Assembly (NCBI RefSeq): GCF_014653695.1
Contig: NZ_BNAR01000018.1
Span: forward strand, 86,728-150,727
Origin: Lentzea cavernae
GTDB lineage: Bacteria > Actinomycetota > Actinomycetes > Mycobacteriales > Pseudonocardiaceae
DNA: 64,000 nt
Reading direction: 5' to 3'
The notes under the pieces: generated by a model
The model's input: the letters and a program-made list of their open reading frames with translations, nothing else
Told to the model about the DNA's origin: nothing
Databases searched by the model: none
Position numbers and translations under genes: made by a program
In this document: positions 57,111 to 64,000 of the stretch, piece by piece
Layout of the letters: each line of letters starts with the position of its first letter
How positions within the stretch are numbered: the first letter of the stretch is position 1

Positions 57111-59882
57111 GTGACGCCTGCCGCGAACCTCCATCGCAAAAAGATCTTCTTCTCCTATTCGGGTCCGTCGCGAGAACGCGTTGAACAGATACTCGAACGT
57201 CTGAAGCGCAAGGGTTACGACACGTACCTCGATCGGCGGGGCAACCGCCTCGGGGACCCGGTCTCCGCCAAGGTGGAGTCCGAGCTGCAGAGCAGCACTC
57301 TCTGCCTGGTCTACTACTCGGCGCGGTACGCGGTGCGCCACGCCTGCCAGTTCGAACTGATGCAGGCGCTCACCGCGGACAGACGTTCGGGCGGTGAAGC
57401 GCGCACCCTCGTGATCAACCCTGAGACGAGCAAGGCACACATCCGCCCGGCGATGTTGAAGGACAAGCTTTACGTCAGCGACGACTCCACCGACGAGGCC
57501 CTGGAGCAGATCGTCAAGGAGGTCGAGCTGCGGCTGGAGAAGCTCAGCGGGACGTACCAGGGCATCAACTTCAATCACCTCCCGCGGACGGTCCGTGGGC
57601 GTTCCAGCGTGACGCCCCGGGTACGCCGGTACGGCTCCATGTGGGCGCTGGAGTCGGCACTGCACGCACGGCGGTATCCGCTGACGCATCAGCCCACCAA
57701 CGGAATCGCGGTGCTCACCGGTCTGCGGGGCGTGGGCAAGACCAGTCTGGCGGACGACTACGTCTCGCACTTCGCCTACGAATACCAGGCCGTCGTCCGC
57801 GTCGACCTGACCGACGCGACCGGTACCACTGCGGAAACCGCGTTGCGCGAGGCCATGACCGACGCGAACAACGAGCTCGAGGCCTCCAAGGGCAACGTCC
57901 TTGTCATCGTCGACAACGTTCCCGCCGGCGTGCCGTATCAACACTTCTCCGCCTGGATCGACAGTCCCGAGCTGCTGCTCCTCGTGATCTCCGAGCACGC
58001 CGAGTACGCGAAGCTCGGACAGGAGGTCCGGCTCGCCGGCCTGACCGACGACGAGGCGATCGCCCTCTTTTACCTGCTGCACAGCTTCGACCAGGACGAC
58101 GACGCCGCGAAGGAGCAGGTGCGCCAACTGGCGGACGCCGTTGACAACCACGTGATGGCGGTGTCGGTGCTGGCCGCAGCGGCATCCTCGAGCCTTGGAC
58201 TCACCACGCTGACGGAGCACGTCGGTCGCGTGATCGACGGATCGTCCGACACCACGGCCAAGCTCTCTGATCTGTTCGCGGACCGTTTCAGCGCGCTGGA
58301 CGAGTACCAGAGTTCGGTGCTGCGCTTGCTGGCGGCTTGCGGTCCCGCAAAGGTGCCGGCCCGTCTGATCCGCGACGTTCTCACCAAGGTGGGAATGGAC
58401 GGATCACGTGTTCCGGACGTCATGGAGTCCTTGCGAGCGAACATGTTCGTGCGCAGGCAGGGCCAAGCGTGGCAGGCACACGGCCTCGTCCGGCAGGCCG
58501 TCCGGCGTCACCTCGGGGAACAGGCAGTGGACTGGCTGGCCACATCGTGCGCCGAGTACCTCGCCGCCGTGCTGTGCGAAGGACCCGAGGGCCACGATCC
58601 AGCGTCCTGGAAGCTGTTGGTCCGCCACGCCAGGTACCTCCTCGATCAGCCGGTCATCGCGGAGGCCACCGTGAAGGCGCTGCTTCCGATAGTTGCCGCG
58701 GAACTGCGCGAAGAGGGACACCCGGCCTCGGCGGCCCGCCTGCTGCAGCGCCTGATCGCGCTCGGTGCGGAGACCCCGGATCTTGCCGTGGACGCCGCCT
58801 CCGACCACTACGACGCCGGGGAGTACGAGGAAGCCGAGATGATCGCGGGGAGGACGCTGACGGCGGAACCGACTCGTGCCAACGTGTTGCTGAGCTGTGT
58901 GCGCGCGGCGTCGCTGGATGCGTTGGGACGTTACAACGACGCTGAGCCGTACTGGCTGCGCGCGACCGTGTCGCAGAGCCTGGGCGTGCTGAGTGAAGCT
59001 GAACGGGTGAAGGTCCGGCTGCGATGGATCCGCGGGCAACGGCTACGGGGAGTCCTCAAGGAAAACCTGCCGGAGCTGGAGAAAGTGCTCGCGGCCGCCT
59101 CAGACCTGCCTGAGAGCCTCGGTCTGCTGGCACGGATCGAACTCGCGCACATCGAGATGGCGACGGACGAGCAGGAGAAGGCACGAACGCATGCCAAGCA
59201 GGTGCTCGACCATTATCGCAGCGTGGGGCGGCAGAACCACGCTGCGGCGATCGAGGCCGCGTACGTGCTGGCGACGGCGCAGTTGCGCCTCCAGTTCACG
59301 GAGTTCAGGGCGGCACCTGACCGCTGGAAGGAAGCCGAAGACACCTTCCGCCGGCTTGCCGAGAAACAGGAGGCGGACCTCGGCTCGCGCAACGTGGACG
59401 TGCTCGCCTGCAGAGTGAACATCGACTTCGCGCTCATGTCGCGGGGCAAACCCAAGGAAGCGTTGGAGAGCATCAAGAAGCTGCTCCCGGTGTTGCACGG
59501 GAGGCTGGACGAGCGCCACCCGATCGTCCTGCGCGAGTACTTCGTGCAGGGGCTTTCCCATCAGCAGCTCGCAGACTTCGACAAGGCCGTTGACGTCTTG
59601 GAACGTGCCCACAGCGGGCAGTTGGCCGTGCTCGGGATCGCCCATCCCGAGACCTTGCAGACACAGTTCGAGTTCGCCATGGCCCTGAGGCTTCGAGATC
59701 ACGGAAGCGACCAGCGACGCGCGATCGCGTTGCTGGACGAGGTCGTCGAGCGGGCGAAGAAGATCACCGGATGGCTCAACGACCTGCCGTGGCAGGCCTA
59801 CACCGGGGCGTTCGCGGCACGCTGGGCCCCGTTGTGGCTGCTTCGCCGTGCGCACAAGGACAACCACAAGCATAAGTGGTGA
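57111..59882 (+). CDS. TIR/NB-ARC-like/TPR STAND protein
   Basis: 923 residues from GTG at 57111. Residues 11-150 form a TIR-like domain: IFFSYSGPSRERVEQIL, DRRGNRLGDPVSAKVE, LVYYSARYAVRHACQFEL, with E82 in the place of the NADase Glu. P-loop GLRGVGKTS (204-212), NVLVIVDNVPAGV as Walker B, and a helical hub follow to about 510. TPR-like helices fill the rest. TIR-STAND proteins trigger NAD depletion in anti-phage defence; here the role is inferred. It lies 48 bases after the NB-ARC gene, probably in one operon. Confidence 0.83.
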   Translation: MTPAANLHRKKIFFSYSGPSRERVEQILERLKRKGYDTYLDRRGNRLGDPVSAKVESELQSSTLCLVYYSARYAVRHACQFELMQALTADRRSGGEARTLVINPETSKAHIRPAMLKDKLYVSDDSTDEALEQIVKEVELRLEKLSGTYQGINFNHLPRTVRGRSSVTPRVRRYGSMWALESALHARRYPLTHQPTNGIAVLTGLRGVGKTSLADDYVSHFAYEYQAVVRVDLTDATGTTAETALREAMTDANNELEASKGNVLVIVDNVPAGVPYQHFSAWIDSPELLLLVISEHAEYAKLGQEVRLAGLTDDEAIALFYLLHSFDQDDDAAKEQVRQLADAVDNHVMAVSVLAAAASSSLGLTTLTEHVGRVIDGSSDTTAKLSDLFADRFSALDEYQSSVLRLLAACGPAKVPARLIRDVLTKVGMDGSRVPDVMESLRANMFVRRQGQAWQAHGLVRQAVRRHLGEQAVDWLATSCAEYLAAVLCEGPEGHDPASWKLLVRHARYLLDQPVIAEATVKALLPIVAAELREEGHPASAARLLQRLIALGAETPDLAVDAASDHYDAGEYEEAEMIAGRTLTAEPTRANVLLSCVRAASLDALGRYNDAEPYWLRATVSQSLGVLSEAERVKVRLRWIRGQRLRGVLKENLPELEKVLAAASDLPESLGLLARIELAHIEMATDEQEKARTHAKQVLDHYRSVGRQNHAAAIEAAYVLATAQLRLQFTEFRAAPDRWKEAEDTFRRLAEKQEADLGSRNVDVLACRVNIDFALMSRGKPKEALESIKKLLPVLHGRLDERHPIVLREYFVQGLSHQQLADFDKAVDVLERAHSGQLAVLGIAHPETLQTQFEFAMALRLRDHGSDQRRAIALLDEVVERAKKITGWLNDLPWQAYTGAFAARWAPLWLLRRAHKDNHKHKW

Positions 59883-60014
59883 ACCGCCGACGGTGTTCGG
59901 GTCCGTAACGACCTGGGTCGGGACTGCCGCATATGACTCACTTTCCTTTTTTCTGCACCAGCACGCGCGTGTTCGACTGGCGGTCGTAGGTCACAGACCC
60001 GCAAGGAGCGCTTG

Positions 60015-61013
60015 GTGAACAAGGAACTCGCGAGAACCGTAGTTCGTACGTCAGCGCAGTACCTGATCCACAAGAAGCACTTCGGGCCCGGGGCGATCAA
60101 TGCGGATCTGGAGATCCTGATCCATCACCTCGAGAGCCTGCTCTCGGAGGCGTACCTGGGCGAGACACTCGCGAGGTTCACGGAAGAGCCTGGCGACTCC
60201 GTTCGTGAGGAGACCCTTCGCCTGCAACTCCTTAACTTCTTGCGCGCCAACCCGGAGGCCGCGCGAGTATTGGCCGGCGCTCTCGCGAAGATCAGGCCCA
60301 GGCCGTGGTGGGATCGCCAACGCGGTTTGCTCATAGGAGGCACGGCGGTGGCGGTGGTCGCTGTGATCGGTCTGGTGGTGTGGCTGGCCGCACCCGGAAG
60401 TACGTCCACCGGTCCTCGTGCCGAGCCGATTCCGTCGAGCGCGACCGCCACCACCACGACGACAACGACGACCACCACGACAACGTCCAGCGTTGTCCCG
60501 TCGTCGTCAGCTCCACCATTGACCTCGATCCCCGTGTCGGGGCAGCCAGGAGACGGAGGATCTGTGGCTTCGGGAACGAAGATCTTCGTCGACGGCCTGC
60601 CCAGACCCCAGAACACGTGGATCTTCCGCAACGGTGACCACGACGTGCAGCTGGTCCAGTTCAACAACTCGATGTGGGGCAGTCTGAACTCCTGCTACAC
60701 CAGCGAGCGGAGCGTCAGGCAGGAGTTCAAGCTGCGCAACTTCAAACGCCTCGAGGTGCCGGCCGTCGACACCGACAGCACCTCGGACACGAGCATGAGC
60801 GTGAAGTTCCAGGTGTTTGCCAACGCGGAGCAGGTCACACCGCTCTTGGAGGTCGTGACCGGGCCGGGGGAGACGAAGAAGATCGAGCTGGACTTGCCCG
60901 CCAATGTCTTCTCCCTGACGTTCCAGGCTTCTTTGCTGACTGCCGATGTGAAGAACTGCGTGCGGGGCAACGCCGTGTGGGGTTCACCCCACGTGGTGGC
61001 CGGCCGGAGCTGA
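60015..61013 (+). CDS. One-pass membrane protein with Thr-rich linker
   Basis: 332 residues from GTG at 60015, AAGGAG 6 bases upstream (TTG at 60012 also possible). A helical N-terminal part (LEILIHHLESLLSEAYLGET, to about 92), TM helix near 107-128 (LLIGGTAVAVVAVIGLVVWL), a run of 12 Thr, then a secreted beta-rich domain with QEFKLRNFKRLEVPAVDTDS and LLEVVTGPGETKKIELDLP that resembles NPCBM-type carbohydrate-binding folds. It looks like an envelope sensor for the STAND proteins encoded upstream; this is inference. Confidence 0.65.
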   Translation: MNKELARTVVRTSAQYLIHKKHFGPGAINADLEILIHHLESLLSEAYLGETLARFTEEPGDSVREETLRLQLLNFLRANPEAARVLAGALAKIRPRPWWDRQRGLLIGGTAVAVVAVIGLVVWLAAPGSTSTGPRAEPIPSSATATTTTTTTTTTTTSSVVPSSSAPPLTSIPVSGQPGDGGSVASGTKIFVDGLPRPQNTWIFRNGDHDVQLVQFNNSMWGSLNSCYTSERSVRQEFKLRNFKRLEVPAVDTDSTSDTSMSVKFQVFANAEQVTPLLEVVTGPGETKKIELDLPANVFSLTFQASLLTADVKNCVRGNAVWGSPHVVAGRS

Positions 61014-61048
61014 GCAGCCATTCCACTCTTCGATGATCGGGAGCACCC

Positions 61049-61732
61049 GTGACGAGCAGCCTGTGGACGCACGAACTGAGCGCACGATGCGCTCAAAGCA
61101 CTTTCTGGGGCCGCCTCAAGGATAATGAGAGAGCGGCCTTCGCCAACGTGGCCAAGGTGGAGCGGTACAAGCGCGGCATGAGCCTGATGAACGTTGGCGA
61201 CCCCGGCAGTTGGCTCGCGGTGCTGTGCGTCGGCCGAGTGCGCATCCTCGATGGAACAGGTGACCGGCTCGTGGCGATCCGAGTCCCTGGTGACATCGTC
61301 GGTGAGCAGGCGATCATCGACCAGCAGCGAAGATCGGCGGTGGTGGTCGCGGACTCGGCCGTGCGAGCGGCTCAGGTGCGGGCGAAGGAGTTCGAACGGC
61401 TGATCAGTGCTATGCCGCGGCTGCTCCGGGTGGTCTGCACGGTGATCTCGGAGCGGCTTCGTGAGGCGACCCTCGCCAACGCCAGCCAGAACGACTCTTT
61501 CACCAAAGTGGTGCGTTATCTCGTCAACGAGCTGGAGAGAGGCGGGGGACTGGCCTCCACCAACTCGGCGGTCCACATAAAGTCCCAAGATCAGCTGGCA
61601 GCACTGCTGGGGTTGTCCCGCGAATCGGTGGTGCGCGCTTTTCGGCGATTACGCGACCTCGGCGTGGTGGCGACACGGAACGGCGTCGTGACCGTTTGCG
61701 ATCCACTCCGGCTGCGTGTCCTGGCACGTTGA
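61049..61732 (+). CDS. Crp/Fnr-family regulator
   Basis: 227 residues from GTG at 61049. Cyclic-nucleotide-binding fold (GSWLAVLCVGRVRILDGTGD; VAIRVPGDIVGEQAIID), a dimer helix, and a C-terminal wHTH (SQDQLAALLGLSRESVVRAF then RRLRDLGVV). The Arg that binds phosphate in CRP is not evident in the place of RSA, so ligand is uncertain. It ends the STAND/membrane gene set and may control it. Confidence 0.85.
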   Translation: MTSSLWTHELSARCAQSTFWGRLKDNERAAFANVAKVERYKRGMSLMNVGDPGSWLAVLCVGRVRILDGTGDRLVAIRVPGDIVGEQAIIDQQRRSAVVVADSAVRAAQVRAKEFERLISAMPRLLRVVCTVISERLREATLANASQNDSFTKVVRYLVNELERGGGLASTNSAVHIKSQDQLAALLGLSRESVVRAFRRLRDLGVVATRNGVVTVCDPLRLRVLAR

Positions 61733-62205
61733 TCATCTCCGCAATAACCTCTGGTTCCTGCAGGGTCTGACGGCGCAGGCGTGGCGTGGTCGTTCAAGTC
61801 CGCGGCGATGACCGTGTCGCGGCTGGCGGGAATGACAGGTCGTGCTCGGCCGATGGTTGCCACCGTCTATGCAGCTCGGTCATTGCCTGTCCTACGGCTT
61901 GCGACGTGACGACTGGGCAATCCGCCAGGTCGGTACCGTCCAGTACGCGTCGAAGCGAATACCACCCCTCAGGGCAGGAAGTGTTGAGAGCACCACCGCA
62001 CACATACACACACCTGTACGTATTCGTCGTAGAGCGTGCGGTTGCTGCGGACATCGCGACCTTCGAGGAAGCCGGAACCTGTGGACTGGTTGGTTCCGGG
62101 ACATGATCAACAGGCCGAGTTCTTAGACTCCTTTACTCGGCCGGTTACACTTGGAGGTGACCTGGAAGAACAGGCCGGAGCACGACGCTCAGTGGTTCCA
62201 CGACT
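61733..62205. other. Intergenic region left of att copy B
   Basis: About 470 bases of mixed GC with no convincing gene. Contains CACACATACACACAC (about 61999-62013). Possibly remnants of older insertions. Confidence 0.4.
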
Positions 62206-62244
62206 GGGGTCAAGGGGTCGCAGGTTCAAATCCTGTCGTCCCGA
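62206..62244. repeat. Attachment-site-like repeat, copy B (tRNA 3' end)
   Basis: Identical over 39 bases to copy A (41217-41255). Again only the 3' part of a tRNA is present, with no 5' half to the left. Beyond the core, similarity to copy A continues for 100 bases with scattered changes, so this copy is an older or diverged duplicate and marks the right island boundary. Confidence 0.75.
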
Positions 62245-62249
62245 GGGGC

Positions 62250-62293
62250 AAGAGGGTTATCGCAGGTCAGGCACTGCGAGGACCTTCTTTTTG
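62250..62293 (+). terminator. tRNA-type terminator, copy B
   Basis: Equivalent of 41262-41306 but with mismatches: AGAGGGTTATCGCAG against CTGCGAGGACCTTCT, then a T run. It is weaker than copy A, fitting a site no longer under selection. Confidence 0.65.
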
Positions 62294-62344
62294 TGATCTT
62301 GCCGAGTTCTGCCGGGTCGAGCACGCCGATCATCGACCCCTATA

Positions 62345-62810
62345 CTTAGATAGTTATGCCTGTATTCCGGTGTCTTTCGAGCGGGCTCGGCGGGAAGAGC
62401 GAGGCATCTTCATTCGATAGGAAAGTCATGGACCCCTCTGCTGGTCAGTGGCAGGAATCAATGGGGGCAAGCCCTCTAGTCGCATCACGTTCATGGGAAG
62501 AGTCAGGCGGTGGCTGAACTGGGCCGTCCGGTGGGGCCCGCTTCGCGGCGACTCACACGCATGTCGCACTGAGCCAGCGTCGCAGATCCGAAAAGGTGGG
62601 CATGAACTTCGAAACTTCGTGAGGCGTATGGCATGTTCAGTCGCGATCCGGTTCCTGCTGACCAGTCGTTGCCGTGGACTCGAGTGGTTCGCGATGCTCA
62701 TTGGTCTGGTCGTGAACCCGCCATATCGGGATTACGTGATTGAGCTGCATGCCGTAGCACGGTCCGTTACTCTCTGCTCGCGTTGAGTAAGAGGTGACCC
62801 TGGGGGACGC
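62345..62810. other. Intergenic region right of att copy B
   Basis: About 465 bases. Small frames on both strands lack coding character. The promoter of the YbaB/ESX-like operon should lie here, but none is clear. Confidence 0.4.
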
Positions 62811-63335
62811 ATGATCGATCCTGAGCAGCTGCTCAGCCAGTACGAAGGCAAGCTCGTGCAGGCGCAGGCCAAGAGCGATGCCATCCGCGAGAACCTCGCC
62901 CACCTGCAGGTCACTGAGCGCAGTCCTGACGGTCAGATCACGGTGACCGTCAATGACGCAGGCAACCTGGTCGCATTGCAGCTTGGCCAGGCGTTGCAGC
63001 GCAAGGACGGTGCAGCCGTTGCGCAGGACGTCATGCGCACCCTGCAGGCGGCGCAGAGCCGTATCGCGGGCGTTGTCCAGGAGTCGATGGCACCGCTGCT
63101 GGGTGCCGACTCCGAGACCATGCACTTGATGATGGACAAGCTGCGCAGCGCGCAGCCACCGCCTCCTCCGGAGCAGTACGTGCCGGGAAACGGAGGTTGG
63201 GGGCCGACAGAGCCCCGCTTGGGCTCCATTGAGGACGACACGCCACCACCGCCGCGGTCGCAGCAGGCTCCTCGTCCACCACAGCATCGTCCGATCGATG
63301 ATGACGACTTTGGCAACGGGAGCATCCTGCGATGA
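62811..63335 (+). CDS. YbaB/EbfC-like protein
   Basis: 174 residues from ATG at 62811. Residues about 1-115 follow the YbaB plan (SQYEGKLVQAQAKSDAIREN; QITVTVNDAGNLVALQLG; AQDVMRTLQAAQSRIAGVV); the tail is Pro/Asp-rich. In actinomycetes such proteins often precede ESX-type genes. The next ATG overlaps its stop (ATGA). It belongs to the chromosome beyond the island. Confidence 0.78.
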   Translation: MIDPEQLLSQYEGKLVQAQAKSDAIRENLAHLQVTERSPDGQITVTVNDAGNLVALQLGQALQRKDGAAVAQDVMRTLQAAQSRIAGVVQESMAPLLGADSETMHLMMDKLRSAQPPPPPEQYVPGNGGWGPTEPRLGSIEDDTPPPPRSQQAPRPPQHRPIDDDDFGNGSILR

Positions 63336-63631
63336 ACTACCGCATCGATCTCGCCGAGATGGACGCTCACGCCAAGCGTGTGAACGAGATCGGCGGGCGC
63401 ATCGGCACCGCCATCGGAGCGGGCAACGCGGCCTCGAACCCCGAGGCGTTCGGCCTGCTCGGCATTCCGCTCGCGGCACTCTGCTCGGCCGCGCAGCACA
63501 TGGCGATGAACACCCTCAACGACGCCGCCGAGGCCGCGCTCGATCACCACAAGCGGGTCAAGGCATGGCGTGAGGACGTCAAGAACAACGAGGAAGAGCA
63601 GGCCAGCCGCTTCAAGACGGGCGATTCATGA
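63332..63631 (+). CDS. ESX/type VII-associated small helical protein
   Basis: 99 residues. IDLAEMDAHAKRVNEIGGRI and NTLNDAAEAALDHHKRVKAW form the two helices of WXG100-like or ESX-1-related proteins, though no WXG is present. Overlaps both neighbours by 4 bases, so co-translated with them. Confidence 0.65.
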   Translation: MNYRIDLAEMDAHAKRVNEIGGRIGTAIGAGNAASNPEAFGLLGIPLAALCSAAQHMAMNTLNDAAEAALDHHKRVKAWREDVKNNEEEQASRFKTGDS

Positions 63632-63987
63632 GCACTCCGAGCATGGGGCCTGCTCCGGCCCCCGCCGAGAACCCGTTGATCCGCAAAGGCCAGGACACCC
63701 CGAAGACCGAGGGTGCCGGGCTGTTCCACGACGTGACCGAGGCAGTGAGCGGCTTCTCCGATGGCAACTGGGCCGAGGGCTTGCTCAACCTCGCCAGCGC
63801 GGCGGGTGACATCGGCAAGATGCTGACCGATCCGCTGGCATACCTGTTCAGCGCGGGCTTCGGCTGGATGTTCGAGCACATCGGCTTCCTGAAGGAGCCG
63901 CTTGACTGGTTGACGGGTGACCAGCAGATACTCGATGTGGAGTTGTCCCCGGTTCCCGGACACGGGGTGTTCACGCAGCGTAGGTGA
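63628..63987 (+). CDS. Type VII secretion-associated protein, possibly truncated
   Basis: 119 residues. TEAVSGFSDGNWAEGLLNLA and DPLAYLFSAGFGWMFEHIGF, then LKEPLDWLTGDQQI, match actinomycete WXG/PPE-like proteins, which normally go on for another 100 or more residues. The final DVELSPVPGHGVFTQRR looks unrelated, so the gene may be cut by an insertion or frameshift near 63940. Confidence 0.6.
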   Translation: MSTPSMGPAPAPAENPLIRKGQDTPKTEGAGLFHDVTEAVSGFSDGNWAEGLLNLASAAGDIGKMLTDPLAYLFSAGFGWMFEHIGFLKEPLDWLTGDQQILDVELSPVPGHGVFTQRR

Positions 63988-64000
63988 TGCGTGTTTCGGT

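Larger units (their letters stand above)
41217..62244. mobile_element. 21-kb genomic island between att-like repeats
   Basis: Bounded by the 39-bp tRNA-derived repeats at 41217-41255 and 62206-62244, with further similarity for about 100 bases beyond each. An intact tyrosine integrase lies inside next to the left repeat. Contents are IS3, an integrase stump, nuclease remnants and a conflict/signalling gene cluster. It may be a satellite or integrative element in tandem with the prophage at one tRNA site. No conjugation (FtsK/Tra) or replication gene is seen. Confidence 0.6.

Noticed and set aside
57090..58220. 376-codon minus-strand frame
   Set aside because: Antisense to the TIR-STAND gene.
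62426..62786. Small genes on both strands right of copy B
   Set aside because: No ribosome binding site, no protein-like composition and mutual overlap.
1..64000. CRISPR arrays
   Set aside because: No set of regularly spaced direct repeats and no cas genes were seen.

Overview
The window is high-GC DNA from a filamentous actinomycete, most likely of the Pseudonocardiaceae (Lentzea, Saccharothrix or Amycolatopsis type). This rests on GC-rich codon use, frequent GTG starts, an HTH/DUF397 gene pair, AfsR-like NB-ARC/TPR proteins, and YbaB plus ESX-like genes at the right edge. It has three parts: a siphovirus-type prophage (1 to about 41.2 kb, entering from beyond the left edge), a 21-kb genomic island (41.2-62.2 kb), and chromosome with type VII secretion-associated genes (62.8-64 kb).

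Prophage, late region (1-21.5 kb, minus strand). Transcription runs leftward from the terminase genes: TerS, TerL, a portal fused to a MuF-like domain, ClpP-fold prohead protease, HK97 capsid, two decoration-like proteins, Zn-ribbon/SAP protein, connectors, a tail protein with a PKD module, two tail-tube-like proteins, an HNH endonuclease, the G/G-T tail chaperone pair with a -1 frameshift site, tape measure, and a minor tail gene open to base 1. Between terL and portal sits a foreign-looking cassette: plus-strand tRNA-Glu(UUC), an HTH/DUF397 pair with palindromic operators, and two or three divergent small genes.

Prophage, early region (21.5-40.9 kb). From 38.86 kb leftward lies a dense run of about 50 small minus-strand genes, mostly joined by ATGA, GTGA or TGATG overlaps. 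They include a Nudix hydrolase, a cold-shock-domain fusion, a HAD phosphatase, a LAGLIDADG endonuclease, many zinc-knuckle proteins and tiny membrane proteins. A ribbon-helix-helix gene at 38.7 kb is divergent from a short rightward operon, with palindromic operators between them. Inside that operon (40209-40259) is a sequence fitting every core element of a type II hammerhead ribozyme; a half copy follows the last gene and runs into a terminator. Lysis, replication and a phage-side integrase are not visible and may lie left of base 1.

Island (41217-62244). It is bounded by two copies of a 39-bp sequence matching the 3' end of a tRNA (best fit tRNA-Pro), each followed by a hairpin. It carries an intact tyrosine integrase, a membrane/HTH protein, an IS3-family element with a broken transposase, the stump of a second integrase, decaying nuclease genes (GIY-YIG and Mrr-like), and an ABC permease remnant. 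Its centre is a signalling cluster: a vWA, PP2C and kinase-like operon, a divergent FHA-ABC exporter, an NB-ARC/TPR protein, a TIR/NB-ARC/TPR protein, a one-pass Thr-linker membrane protein and a Crp-type regulator. I read this as a candidate biological-conflict or envelope-surveillance module; that is inference from domains and gene order.
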